Counted from the stretch's first letter, positions 51,114 through 59,659 are shown. The stretch is DNA of 64,000 nt from Pseudomonas serbica (GCF_028823535.1 NZ_JAQIYM010000022.1:19717-83716); one strand, 5' to 3'. Notes: generated from the sequence alone by a model not told the origin. Made by a program: numbers and translations.

Positions 51114-53073
51114 ACGGCAACTGCAAACCACCCGACGCTTTGTGCAACTTGCGCAGGTGTTCGCCAATCTGCTTCACATTGGCTTCGTTGGCCGCCATCT
51201 CTGCTGCACGGTCTGGATCGAGCAGCGCCCTGACTTCCTTGTCCAGGTCCCCGGTCAACACCTGAAGCTGTTTCTGCCGCAGGCTGGTTTCCGATTCCAG
51301 GCGTTGCCATTCAGCAGGTTGCGGCAGGCCATAGCCGCCGCTGCCGAGCAATTCCGCCGGACGACTGAGGAAACCGCTGTTGTCGAGAATCTGCCTCAAG
51401 GTCGCGTTGGCTTTGTCCATTCCGCCGTTTTTCAGCTCGCGGGCCCCCAGGTAACGTTGTTTCACCTCGTCTTGGGCCAGAAGCAACTGCTGGCGATAAC
51501 TGGCCTGTTCGAGCAAGAGCAAGGCTGCGCTGGTGCGCAAATCTGCCTGATCGAACCATTGCCGGCGCTCTGCTGCACTCAGGGACAGCCAGTCTTCAAC
51601 CTTTTCCTGTTTGATCGGCAGGCGCTTTCGCAATACTTCGAACATCGCTTGGTAGCGATCGCGGAAAGAGTCAAAGCGGTAACCCAGGCGAAGTGCTTCA
51701 CGCGGGTCGTCCAGCACGCTGGTATCCGCCAGCCCGCGGCCCTTCAACACTTCCAGCAGCCCATTGGGCATGATGTTGTCCAGAGCCACCAGTTTTGCGT
51801 TGTTGGTGCCGCCACGCAGTAACTTCAGCTCTTCTACAGCGCAGTTGTTCGACAGGAAGAAGTAGTTGCCGTCATAACTCCAGTGCATCTCGGCGGCACG
51901 TTCCACCACGTTTTCAATCTCGTCTCGAGACAGGTTCAGCGGCACGGAGGCAAGGCTGCGCAGCTCGGTCTTGGTGTATTCGTCGATCACCTGGGCCAGG
52001 GGCAGCACGAACAGGCGAGACGGGTATTTACCCACCAGGCCATCCCAGCTCGATAGCTGTACGTCGCCCACGAACGCGCGGTAGGACAGTACCAGGTGCT
52101 GGTCCAGGTCGAGGCGGCAATCTGGCCCGCGGGGCCGGCCCGGTGCGCAAATCACCAGACGCAACATGCTGTGGCCCCAACGGCTCACCCAGTTCTGGTT
52201 GGCCTCCGCCAAGAGATAGTCGACGGCGTAGACCCGCTCCGGATCAACCTGGCCCAGGGGCGTCTTGGCGAAGTCATTGCCCGCGTTGAGGAATGCGAAA
52301 GTCTTGGCGCACTCGCTTTTGGCGGCGGGTGCCCAGCCGAATTGCTCCTTGTAGTAGCGGTACAGCGCAGGGCGACGACAGGCGTAGCTCGGGTCGAGGA
52401 GGAAATACTCCATGTTGACCGCGACAAACTCCTTCGGGCTGCTGATCTCGTAGATGTCCGGGCTGCGGGCGATCTGGCGATTGTGCTGTTCGCGCTCGCC
52501 ACGCCGGCCAACATATTGCTGCCAACCGGCGAGGTCAAGCAGGCGCGGGTCGTCGCTGAGGGTGAAGCGGCGGCCGGATTGGCCCCGGCATTGGTCAGGA
52601 ATGCCCACCAGCCCCGAGCTGCTCTCCTGGCGGGTGCAGCGTTGAATCAGTGCGCGCTCCGCATTCGGCCACAGGCGTGCGCGGTCATAAATGTGGGTCA
52701 GCTCGTGCAATACCGTGGCGAGTAGTTCCCGGCGCACGGTGCCATGGGGGCGATTGGTCTTCTTGGTCGCCGCACTGCCGTCGGTGAGGCTGGCCAGCAG
52801 CTTTCGATTCAGGTCGAGTTCGGATACCGGCGAGGCCTGGCCATAGGCATCGCTGCGCATGCCGTCGGTCCAGCCGACGTCAATGCGCCGGTCGAGTTGC
52901 TCGATAAACCGCGGCGGCAATGCCTGCATCGCTTCATCCAGCAACGCCTGGCTGGCGTGCTGTTGCGCGGGGCTCAGGCCTTCGGTCTTGAGGTGCAGTT
53001 GGAGGTCGGCGTGGGCCGTGTTGCCAAACAGCAGCACGACCCCGGCCAACAGCAAGGCAGCTGGAGACCTCAC
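51112..53073 (-). CDS. DUF4105 (Lnb-type) periplasmic protein with an added zincin-like region
   Basis: A 653-residue exported protein (signal peptide about 1-22, AHA cleavage). Residues 115-225 carry VLHELTHIYDRAR, with HELTH at 123-127, and a downstream KEFVAVNMEYF with Glu at 215 and 222. This looks like a zincin metallopeptidase. The DUF4105 core follows (about 280-440), with WGHSMLRL (H301) and SNNCAVEELK (C411), a His/Cys arrangement reminiscent of permuted NlpC/P60-like thiol enzymes. The last 200 residues are helical and Gln/Leu-rich. Its ATG region is overlapped by four bases by the stop of the upstream DUF2388 gene. Substrate and role are unknown; a periplasmic hydrolase is inferred. 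Confidence 0.82.
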   Translation of the reverse strand: MRSPAALLLAGVVLLFGNTAHADLQLHLKTEGLSPAQQHASQALLDEAMQALPPRFIEQLDRRIDVGWTDGMRSDAYGQASPVSELDLNRKLLASLTDGSAATKKTNRPHGTVRRELLATVLHELTHIYDRARLWPNAERALIQRCTRQESSSGLVGIPDQCRGQSGRRFTLSDDPRLLDLAGWQQYVGRRGEREQHNRQIARSPDIYEISSPKEFVAVNMEYFLLDPSYACRRPALYRYYKEQFGWAPAAKSECAKTFAFLNAGNDFAKTPLGQVDPERVYAVDYLLAEANQNWVSRWGHSMLRLVICAPGRPRGPDCRLDLDQHLVLSYRAFVGDVQLSSWDGLVGKYPSRLFVLPLAQVIDEYTKTELRSLASVPLNLSRDEIENVVERAAEMHWSYDGNYFFLSNNCAVEELKLLRGGTNNAKLVALDNIMPNGLLEVLKGRGLADTSVLDDPREALRLGYRFDSFRDRYQAMFEVLRKRLPIKQEKVEDWLSLSAAERRQWFDQADLRTSAALLLLEQASYRQQLLLAQDEVKQRYLGARELKNGGMDKANATLRQILDNSGFLSRPAELLGSGGYGLPQPAEWQRLESETSLRQKQLQVLTGDLDKEVRALLDPDRAAEMAANEANVKQIGEHLRKLHKASGGLQLP

Positions 53074-53390
53074 AGTGCGAGGATGGCTTCGGCGAGATCC
53101 TGGTCACTGGCATCGCGGGCTTGCGGAACGCGAGTGCGCAACAAGTTGAGAGCCGATTCCAGGTGTGCGCCACGAATATCGCCGTTGCTGGCGACGAAGC
53201 TGGCGGCATCGTCCTGGGCTTCGCGGACGATTTTCGAGTCGCGGATCGACGTCGTGGTGTCGGAAGTGAAATCCAGTGTGCGCTGGGTGGCACGAATGAG
53301 GATGTTGCTGGTGGCAACCAGGGTTTGGGCCTGGGCCACATCAGCCAACAACAGCAGGCCAAGGGTGGCAACTATCAGCGGGTTACGCAT
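53070..53390 (-). CDS. DUF2388 exported protein A
   Basis: A 106-residue secreted protein with a signal peptide ending near AQAQ. The C-terminal half has the family signature AQDDAASFVASNGDIRGAHL, then ESALNLLR and DQDLAEAILAL. It is translationally coupled (ATGA overlap) to the DUF4105 gene, which implies a shared function. It is a paralogue of the genes at 53419 and 53843. Confidence 0.85.
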   Translation of the reverse strand: MRNPLIVATLGLLLLADVAQAQTLVATSNILIRATQRTLDFTSDTTTSIRDSKIVREAQDDAASFVASNGDIRGAHLESALNLLRTRVPQARDASDQDLAEAILAL

Positions 53391-53418
53391 GGAACGACTC
53401 CGGAGGAACTTGGGATAA

Positions 53419-53736
53419 CTATTGGACGAGAATTGCCTGTGCCAGTTCAAGGTCGCTGGCATGAAGTTTTGGCTGGGCCTGGCGCAGGAAAACCAGGGCC
53501 GACTCCAGTCGAACGCCTCTCATTTGACCATCACTGGCGATGAATGCTGCGGCATCATCCCGGGCGGCGATGAGCAGTTTATGGTCGAAAGGGGCAGAGG
53601 TCACCAGGCTTGAGGCATAACTGCTGGCCACAACGCCCTGGGTAGACAGGTTGAACGCGTCGAAGGCATGGACCGCCCCCGAGTAGCTGGCTGCAAGTAA
53701 GACAGGAGCAATGATCAGATGTGAAAGAAAACGCAT
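53419..53736 (-). CDS. DUF2388 exported protein B
   Basis: A 105-residue secreted protein with signal peptide to about AVHA. The signature reads ARDDAAAFIASDGQMRGVRL, ESALVFLR and LELAQAILVQ. It sits 28 bases upstream of copy A on the same strand and probably lies in the same operon. The N-terminal mature part (FDAFNLSTQGVV...) differs from copies A and C, so the copies may have diverged in role. Confidence 0.85.
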   Translation of the reverse strand: MRFLSHLIIAPVLLAASYSGAVHAFDAFNLSTQGVVASSYASSLVTSAPFDHKLLIAARDDAAAFIASDGQMRGVRLESALVFLRQAQPKLHASDLELAQAILVQ

Positions 53737-53842
53737 GAGACTCGACAGTTGAAAGTGAGTCCCAAGGCTAGCGCAAGGGCCGGGCTAGAGCCAGCGCGCA
53801 AACATGGGGACACGGCAAGCGTGTCCCCCATCAGGCCAACGC

Positions 53843-54160
53843 TTAGATGGTCAGGATGGCCTGGGCCAATTGTGCGTCGGTTGCGTTCAGCTGTGGAGCC
53901 TGATGGCGAATGTGATCGAGCGCGCTTTCCAGTTTTACGCCACGGATGTTGCCTTCACTGGCGACGAAGCTGGCGGCGTCGTCGCGGGCCGCGAGTACGA
54001 TCTTGTCGTCCTTGAACGAAGACGTGACGTCGGACGTCGCGTCGGAGGTGGCTTTGAGTGCACCGACGACGGCATCGGTGGTCACGATGAAGCTGGTGGC
54101 GTGGGCATTGGCCGCCACGGCAAGCAAGGCTGCAGCGCTGAGCAGACGAAGACGGGACAT
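53843..54160 (-). CDS. DUF2388 exported protein C
   Basis: A 105-residue secreted protein with signal peptide to AHA. The signature reads ARDDAASFVASEGNIRGVKL, ESALDHIR and AQLAQAILTI. It is first in the row of three DUF2388 genes and the DUF4105 gene, with 106 bases to copy B. Its leader contains a large nested hairpin (54193-54240) and, further up, two ACTGTA[C/T]-type repeats at 54340-54381. Confidence 0.85.
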   Translation of the reverse strand: MSRLRLLSAAALLAVAANAHATSFIVTTDAVVGALKATSDATSDVTSSFKDDKIVLAARDDAASFVASEGNIRGVKLESALDHIRHQAPQLNATDAQLAQAILTI

Positions 54161-54192
54161 GGTGTAACTCCTTTGGATAAGACGATAAAGAG

Positions 54193-54240
54193 GTGGCGCA
54201 GTGTCTGATGATCAGACGCCAGACACTCGGGGGGCGCCAC
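54193..54240. repeat. Nested hairpin in the DUF2388-C leader
   Basis: Outer arms GTGGCGC (54193-54199) and GCGCCAC (54234-54240) enclose inner arms AGTGTCTG (54200-54207) and CAGACACT (54220-54227). A third overlapping palindrome GTCTGA-TGA-TCAGAC is at 54202-54216. It lies about 33 bases before the ATG. Confidence 0.7.
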
Positions 54241-54404
54241 GTTCTGGTTTGATATTAGGCCTGGGCAGGGCGTTTCGAACAGCCTATATGAGAAAAGGTT
54301 GCTGGAAATCAGTTTGAACAGATGAAAAGCCGTCGAGTAACTGTATCGGTCTAATCTGTAGATAGAAAAACTGTACTGGTCGTGCGCGAACGGTCTCTGA
54401 AACG

Positions 54405-54440
54405 ACAAAGCCCGTCGTGGTTTCCCACGACGGGCTTTGT
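54405..54440. terminator. Hairpin terminator downstream of DUF1127
   Basis: Perfect 16-bp arms (54405-54420 and 54425-54440) with loop TTTC. The T content is modest on both sides (TTTGTTTGTT on plus), so it may be bidirectional or act as an mRNA-stabilising stem. Confidence 0.75.
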
Positions 54441-54495
54441 TTGTTCAATTCGGGTTGCTGGCGGTGGACCGTGCAGGTCAGAGCCAGCGAGCTGC

Positions 54496-54711
54496 TTAGC
54501 GCCAGAACGGCTTGCTCAGCTCTTCGTAGCGTTGTGCTTCGCTAATCCCGGCATCTGCCAGCAGACGCGAATCCAGGCGAGCCAGTTGGTGGCGGCTGGA
54601 GATGCGGCGCTGCCACAGCATCAGGTTGGCGATAACGCGCAGAGGCATGGAAGCCTGGGTTTTTGCAGCGGTGTCTTCGAAGAACAGCTCGGAACTGAGT
54701 GTACGTTCCAT
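54496..54711 (-). CDS. DUF1127 small protein
   Basis: A 71-residue basic protein whose C-terminal part (about 30-68) is the DUF1127 domain: RRISSRHQLARLDSRLLADAGIS. Its end AQRYEELSKPFW is usual for Pseudomonas members. Small DUF1127 proteins such as YjiS, or those in Agrobacterium and Rhodobacter, affect RNA turnover and phosphate or carbon metabolism, but this one is uncharacterised. Several GTAC-containing repeats lie upstream (54787-54960). Confidence 0.85.
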   Translation of the reverse strand: MERTLSSELFFEDTAAKTQASMPLRVIANLMLWQRRISSRHQLARLDSRLLADAGISEAQRYEELSKPFWR

Positions 54712-55030
54712 GGTTTACATCCTTCCGCTTATGGCGGGATTAGGTAGTGGCTTGACTGGTGCCCATGATCCTCTCGTTTGCCTAGTCTCTGTAGATACAG
54801 TTCATCTGTATTGTGAGAGCTCAGTTAACTGTTTATAGGCGGTGTACTGGTCGAAAATGAAGCAACTGTACCTGTCTGCGCCATTGTGGTGCATTTTTGC
54901 TCTTTTGGTCGATGGATGTAGGATAATTCAGTAGGAAATGACCGGTACAGCAGTACAGTTTTTGGCGAGATTCTGCTTGGCAACGGCAAGCTGACCAAAC
55001 TGTGTTTGTGTCAGCTGCCATCTGTACCAA
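54712..55030. other. Intergenic region between CoA-transferase and DUF1127 with repeated ACTGTAC motifs
   Basis: No gene is supported. Motif copies: GTGTACTGGTC at 54842-54852 and ACTGTACCTGTC at 54865-54876 on plus; CTGTACCGGTC (54950-54940) and ACTGTACTG (54959-54951) on minus. A palindrome GATACAG-TTCAT-CTGTAT lies around 54793-54811. All are upstream of DUF1127 (minus strand) and resemble sites for a GntR- or MocR-type regulator. Confidence 0.55.
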
Positions 55031-56524
55031 TTACACGGCGATCATTCTTCCGGTTTCTTCCAGGTTCATGTGCCAGCTCAGTGCATCACGCAGGATATGC
55101 GGGGTGTGCCCGCCGATTGCGCAGGCCGCCGTGAAGTAGTCGTTCAGGGCCTGGCGGTAATCCGGGTGTACGCAGTTGTCGATGATGACGCGTGCCCGCT
55201 CCCGGGGTGCCAGGCCGCGCAGGTCCGCCAGGCCAACTTCGGTGACGAGGATGTCCACGTCATGTTCTGTATGGTCGACGTGGCTGACCATGGGGACCAC
55301 GCTGGAAATCGCCCCGCCCTTGGCGATGGACTTGGTCACGAAGATGGCCAGGTGCGCGTTGCGCGCGAAGTCACCCGAGCCGCCGATGCCGTTCATCATC
55401 CGCGTGCCGCAGACGTGGGTGGAGTTGACGTTGCCATAGATATCGAACTCAAGGGCGGTGTTGATGCCAATAATGCCGAGGCGACGGACCACTTCAGGGT
55501 GGTTGGAAATTTCCTGCGGGCGCAACACCAGTTTGTCCTTGTAGCGCTCCAGGTTGCCGAACACGTCGGCGTTGCGCCGGCTCGACAGGGTGATCGAACT
55601 GCCGGATGCGAAGCTCAGTTTGCCGGCATCGATCAGGTCGAACGTCGAGTCCTGCAGCACCTCGGAGTACATGGTCAGGTCTTCGAAAGGCGAATCGATC
55701 AGGCCGCACATCACCGAGTTGGCGATGGTGCCGATACCGGCTTGCAGCGGGCCGAGCTTGTTGGTCATGCGCCCCGCGCTGACTTCCTGCTTGAAGAAGT
55801 CGATCAGGTGATCGGCGATGGCTTGGGTATCCACGTCCGGTGGCAGCACGGTGGACGGGGAGTCGGACTGATGGGTGACCACGATCGCGACGATCTTCTC
55901 CGGCGGGATCGGGATGGCGGTGCTGCCAATGCGATCATCGACCTTGACCAGGGGAATCGGCGTACGGGTCGGACGATAGGTCGGAATATAGATGTCGTGC
56001 AGGCCTTCGAGGTTCGGGTTGTGCGCCATGTTGATCTCGACGATCACGTGCTTGGCGAAGATCGCGAAGCTGGCCGAGTTGCCCACGGACGTGGTCGGCA
56101 CGATATGGCCTTGCTCGGTGATGGCGACGGCTTCGATCACCGCGATGTCCGGCAGCTTCAATTGCTGATTGCGCAGTTGCTCGACGGTTTCCGAGAGGTG
56201 CTGGTCGATGAACATCACCTCGCCGGCGTTGATCGCCTTGCGCAGGGTGCTGTCCACCTGGAACGGCATGCGACGCGACAATACGCCGGCCTCGGTGAGC
56301 TGTTTGTCGAGGTCGTTGCCCAGGCTGGCGCCGGTCATCAGGCTGATCTTCAGCGGTGTGACCTTGGCCCGTTCGGCCAGCGCGTGGGGTACGGCCTTGG
56401 CTTCGCCGGCGCGGGTGAAGCCGCTCATGCCGACGGTCATGCCGTCCTCAATCAGAGCGGCAGCCTCGGTGGCGCTCATCACTTTATCCAACAACGAAGG
56501 CAGGCGAATACGGTCACGGTACAT
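55031..56524 (-). CDS. Acetyl-CoA hydrolase / succinyl-CoA:acetate (propionyl) CoA-transferase
   Basis: A 497-residue family I CoA-transferase of the Cat1/AarC/ScpC type. It starts MYRDRIRLPSLLDKVMSATEAA and has IGGSGDFARNAHLAIF with the glycine-rich loop and SITLSSRRNADVFGNLERY. Family members move CoA between succinyl-CoA, acetate and propionate, or hydrolyse acetyl-CoA. The active-site Glu lies in the second half. A 7-bp palindrome, GTTACCG-TAT-CGGTAAC, lies 120 bases upstream. Confidence 0.9.
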   Translation of the reverse strand: MYRDRIRLPSLLDKVMSATEAAALIEDGMTVGMSGFTRAGEAKAVPHALAERAKVTPLKISLMTGASLGNDLDKQLTEAGVLSRRMPFQVDSTLRKAINAGEVMFIDQHLSETVEQLRNQQLKLPDIAVIEAVAITEQGHIVPTTSVGNSASFAIFAKHVIVEINMAHNPNLEGLHDIYIPTYRPTRTPIPLVKVDDRIGSTAIPIPPEKIVAIVVTHQSDSPSTVLPPDVDTQAIADHLIDFFKQEVSAGRMTNKLGPLQAGIGTIANSVMCGLIDSPFEDLTMYSEVLQDSTFDLIDAGKLSFASGSSITLSSRRNADVFGNLERYKDKLVLRPQEISNHPEVVRRLGIIGINTALEFDIYGNVNSTHVCGTRMMNGIGGSGDFARNAHLAIFVTKSIAKGGAISSVVPMVSHVDHTEHDVDILVTEVGLADLRGLAPRERARVIIDNCVHPDYRQALNDYFTAACAIGGHTPHILRDALSWHMNLEETGRMIAV

Positions 56525-56643
56525 GAATTGTTATCTCGGGCAACGGGTAGCAGGACCTCCAGTCTAGTGAATTTGTTGAGGCCCTGTCCCGCTACCAAGG
56601 TCGCAAACGAGGCGTCTATTCCGGTACTTACAGACAAAACACC

Positions 56644-56660
56644 GTTACCGTATCGGTAAC
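56644..56660. promoter_or_regulatory. Palindrome upstream of the CoA-transferase gene
   Basis: Perfect arms GTTACCG (56644-56650) and CGGTAAC (56654-56660) around TAT. It lies between the pntB terminator and the CoA-transferase start and looks like a dimeric repressor operator. The cognate regulator is not known. Confidence 0.5.
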
Positions 56661-56691
56661 AAAGCGTTCCTTTGTCCGACGATTTTTACAA

Positions 56692-56720
56692 ACAAAAACG
56701 CCCCGACGAGTCGGGGCGTT
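56692..56720 (-). terminator. Terminator of the pnt operon
   Basis: On the minus strand the stem ACGCCCCGAC/GTCGGGGCGT has a three-base loop and is followed by a T-rich run TTTTTGTTTG. Confidence 0.88.
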
Positions 56721-56739
56721 GTGGTGCTGCGAAGCGGTC

Positions 56740-58173
56740 TTACTCGACGGCTTTAACCATGTCTTCGATGACTTTCTTGGCGTCGCCGAACACCATCATG
56801 GTCTTGTCCAGGTAGAACAGTTCGTTGTCCAGGCCGGCGTAGCCGCTGGCCATCGAGCGCTTGTTGACGATGATGGTCTTGGCCTTGAACGCTTCGAGGA
56901 TCGGCATGCCGGCAATCGGCGATTTCGGATCGTTCTTCGCAGCAGGGTTGACCACGTCGTTGGCGCCCAGCACCAGCACCACGTCGGCCTGGCCGAACTC
57001 GGAGTTGATGTCGTCCATCTCGAACACCTGGTCGTACGGCACTTCGGCCTCGGCCAGCAGCACGTTCATGTGCCCCGGCATACGACCGGCGACCGGGTGG
57101 ATCGCGTACTTCACGGTCACGCCGCGATGGGTCAGCTTCTCGGTCAGTTCCTTCAGGGCATGCTGCGCCCGTGCTACCGCCAGGCCGTAGCCCGGAACGA
57201 TGATCACGGTGTCGGCGTTGGTCAGCAGGAAGGTCGCGTCGTCAGCCGAGCCGGATTTCACCGGACGGGCTTCCTTGGCGCCTGCAGGGCCTGCCTCGGC
57301 GGTATTGCCGAAGCCGCCAAGCAGCACGTTGAAGAAGGAGCGGTTCATCGCCTTGCACATGATGTACGAGAGGATCGCACCGGATGAACCTACCAGGGAG
57401 CCGGCAATGATCAGCATCGAGTTGTTCAGCGAGAAGCCGATACCCGCTGCCGCCCAGCCGGAGTAGCTGTTGAGCATGGACACAACCACCGGCATGTCCG
57501 CGCCGCCAATCGGGATGATGATCAGCACGCCGAGCACGAAGGCCAGCGCCAGCATCACGCCGAAAGCGGTGTAGTCGCCGGTGAGCATGAAGGTCACGCC
57601 CAGGGCCAGTGTGGCCAGGCCCAACAGCAGGTTCAGCTTGTGCTGACCGCCAAACTGTACCGGTGCGCCCTGGAAAAGGCGGAACTTGTACTTGCCCGCC
57701 AGTTTGCCGAAGGCAATGACCGAACCGGAGAAGGTGATTGCACCAATGGCAGCACCGAGGAACAGTTCCAGGCGGTTACCGGCCGGGATCGCATCGCCAA
57801 GATTCTGCACGATGCCCAGCGACTGTGGCTCGACCACGGCAGCCACGGCGATGAACACCGCTGCCAGGCCGATCATGCTGTGCATGAAGGCGACCAGTTC
57901 GGGCATCTTGGTCATTTCGACGCGTTTGGCCATGATCGAACCGGCAGTGCCGCCGATCAGCAGGCCGACGATCACGTAGACGATACCGTCGTGGGCCAGC
58001 TCGGCACCGAGCTTGTAGATCAGGCCGACCGTGGTAAGGATCGCCAGGCCCATGCCGAGCATGCCGAAGAGGTTGCCGCGACGCGACGTGGTGGGGTGCG
58101 AGAGTCCCTTGAGCGCCTGGATGAAGCAGACCGAGGCGATCAAATACAGGGAAGTAACCAGGTTCATGCTCAT
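56740..58173 (-). CDS. pntB: NAD(P) transhydrogenase subunit beta
   Basis: Proton-translocating transhydrogenase subunit of 477 residues. About nine membrane helices (to about 270) are followed by the NADP(H)-binding domain III, with VIIVPGYGLAVARAQHAL, HPVAGRMPGHMNVLLAEA, GANDVVNPAA and KRSMASGYAG. It overlaps pntAB by four bases. The enzyme uses the proton-motive force to make NADPH from NADH. Confidence 0.95.
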   Translation of the reverse strand: MSMNLVTSLYLIASVCFIQALKGLSHPTTSRRGNLFGMLGMGLAILTTVGLIYKLGAELAHDGIVYVIVGLLIGGTAGSIMAKRVEMTKMPELVAFMHSMIGLAAVFIAVAAVVEPQSLGIVQNLGDAIPAGNRLELFLGAAIGAITFSGSVIAFGKLAGKYKFRLFQGAPVQFGGQHKLNLLLGLATLALGVTFMLTGDYTAFGVMLALAFVLGVLIIIPIGGADMPVVVSMLNSYSGWAAAGIGFSLNNSMLIIAGSLVGSSGAILSYIMCKAMNRSFFNVLLGGFGNTAEAGPAGAKEARPVKSGSADDATFLLTNADTVIIVPGYGLAVARAQHALKELTEKLTHRGVTVKYAIHPVAGRMPGHMNVLLAEAEVPYDQVFEMDDINSEFGQADVVLVLGANDVVNPAAKNDPKSPIAGMPILEAFKAKTIIVNKRSMASGYAGLDNELFYLDKTMMVFGDAKKVIEDMVKAVE

Positions 58174-58526
58174 GCTTGCTGCACCTCAGCCTTGATTGCT
58201 TCGGCCTTGGCTGCCGGAGCTTTTGCTGCAGCCGCTTTCTTCTTGAACATTTCCAGCATGCGCCGGGTGACCAGGAAGCCACCGAACACGTTGACGGCGG
58301 CCAGGGCCACGGCCAGGGTGCCCATGGTCTTGCCCAGCGGGGTTACGGTGAGCGCGGCAGCGAGCATGGCGCCGACGATGACGATGGCGGAAATGGCGTT
58401 GGTCACGGCCATCAGCGGGGTGTGCAGTGCAGGGGTCACGTTCCAGACCACGTGGTAGCCAACATAGATGGCCAGCACGAAGATGATCAGGTTGTAGATA
58501 CCGTGAGAGATCAGCATGTCTTCCAT
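58170..58526 (-). CDS. pntAB: NAD(P) transhydrogenase subunit alpha, part 2 (membrane)
   Basis: A 118-residue subunit with three membrane helices and a basic Ala/Lys-rich tail. It has YNLIIFVLAIYVGYHVVWNVTPALHTPLMAVTNAIS, where the Pro-Ala-Leu-His-Thr-Pro stretch is a family hallmark. In E. coli this segment is fused to the NAD-binding domain; here it is a separate gene, as in other pseudomonads. The start at 58526 was chosen. pntB starts within its stop codon. Confidence 0.93.
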   Translation of the reverse strand: MEDMLISHGIYNLIIFVLAIYVGYHVVWNVTPALHTPLMAVTNAISAIVIVGAMLAAALTVTPLGKTMGTLAVALAAVNVFGGFLVTRRMLEMFKKKAAAAKAPAAKAEAIKAEVQQA

Positions 58527-58537
58527 TGTTTTTATCC

Positions 58538-59659
58538 TCAGCCGTTCTTGCGCACGATCTGGCCGTCGCGGCACATCAGGCACGCGGCGACGATATCGTC
58601 TTCAAGGTTGATCACCAGTTGTCCTTCTTTATCGAACAACAGTTTCATGAAGTCCAGCAGGTTGCGTGCATACAGGGCCGAGGCATCGGCGCCTACCGCG
58701 GCAGCCAGGTTGGTCGGGCCAACGATGGTCACGCCGTTTTCGACGACCACCTGATCGGCCACGGTCAGCGGGCAGTTGCCACCCTGGGCCGCGGCGAGGT
58801 CGATGACCACCGAGCCGGGTTTCATCTGTGCCACGGTTTCCGCGCTGAGCAACGTCGGTGCCTTGCGACCCGGAATCAGTGCCGTGGTGATGACGATGTC
58901 TGCCTGCTTGGCGCGTTCGTGCACGGCCACGGCCTGGCGCTGCATCCAGCTGGCTGGCATTGGGCGGGCGTAACCGCCGACACCGACGGCGCATTCACGC
59001 TCTTCATCGGTCTCGTAAGGCACGTCGACGAACTTGGCGCCGAGGGATTCGATCTGCTCCTTCACCGCAGGGCGCACGTCGGACGCCTCGATCACCGCAC
59101 CCAGGCGCTTGGCCGTGGCGATGGCCTGCAATCCGGCAACACCCGCACCGAGAATCAGCACCCGCGCCGCTTTCACGGTACCCGCAGCGGTCATCAGCAT
59201 CGGCATGAAGCGCGGATAATGATGAGCGGCCAGCAACACGGCTTTATAGCCGGCGATGTTGGCTTGCGAGGACAAGACATCCAGGCTCTGTGCGCGGGAT
59301 GTGCGAGGGGCGGCCTCCAGGGCAAAGGCGGTAATGCCGCACTCGGCCATCTTGGCGATGGTTTCGTTGTTGAACGGATTGAGCATCCCCACCACAACGG
59401 TGCCGCTCTTAATCAGCGCAAGCTCGCTGTCGCTGGGGGCGACGACCTTCAAAATCAGCTCTGCACCAAACGCCTCACTGGCGCTGCCAATGGTCGCACC
59501 AGCGGCTTCATAGGCACTGTCGACAACACTGGCATTGACGCCGGCGCCGCTTTGAACAGTGACCTTGTGACCCTGGCCGATCAGCTTCTTGATGGTTTCG
59601 GGGGTTGCAGCAACCCGTGTTTCACCGGTCTGGGTTTCGAGAGGAACACCAATGTGCAC
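58538..59659 (-). CDS. pntAA: NAD(P) transhydrogenase subunit alpha, part 1 (NAD-binding)
   Basis: A 373-residue soluble domain I that binds NAD(H). It begins MHIGVPLETQTGETRVAATPE and has the alanine-dehydrogenase-like Rossmann motif RVLILGAGVAGLQAIATAKRLGA. The mobile loop and GVTIVGPTNL are also present. It starts with GTG at 59659, with GGAG seven bases upstream. It is the first gene of pntAA-pntAB-pntB. Confidence 0.95.
   Translation of the reverse strand: MHIGVPLETQTGETRVAATPETIKKLIGQGHKVTVQSGAGVNASVVDSAYEAAGATIGSASEAFGAELILKVVAPSDSELALIKSGTVVVGMLNPFNNETIAKMAECGITAFALEAAPRTSRAQSLDVLSSQANIAGYKAVLLAAHHYPRFMPMLMTAAGTVKAARVLILGAGVAGLQAIATAKRLGAVIEASDVRPAVKEQIESLGAKFVDVPYETDEERECAVGVGGYARPMPASWMQRQAVAVHERAKQADIVITTALIPGRKAPTLLSAETVAQMKPGSVVIDLAAAQGGNCPLTVADQVVVENGVTIVGPTNLAAAVGADASALYARNLLDFMKLLFDKEGQLVINLEDDIVAACLMCRDGQIVRKNG

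Larger units (their letters stand above)
54161..54495. other. Intergenic region between DUF1127 and DUF2388-C
   Basis: No gene. From right to left it holds the 16-bp hairpin terminator (54405-54440), two ACTGTA[C/T]YGGTC repeats (54340-54351 and 54370-54381, start-to-start 30 bases) and the nested hairpin 54193-54240 in the DUF2388-C leader. The promoter of the DUF2388/DUF4105 unit must lie here on the minus strand. Confidence 0.6.

Noticed and set aside
54790..54801. CTGT-AGAT-ACAG as a LexA box
   Set aside because: The spacer is four bases, not eight; it fits the local ACTGTA-type repeats better.
54833..55030. A 65-codon minus-strand frame next to the CoA-transferase
   Set aside because: No protein-like pattern, and it overlaps the repeated regulatory motifs.
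55070..56659. A 529-codon open frame antisense to the CoA-transferase
   Set aside because: Asp/His/Gly-rich composition is typical of reverse-frame shadows; the opposite strand encodes a complete known enzyme.
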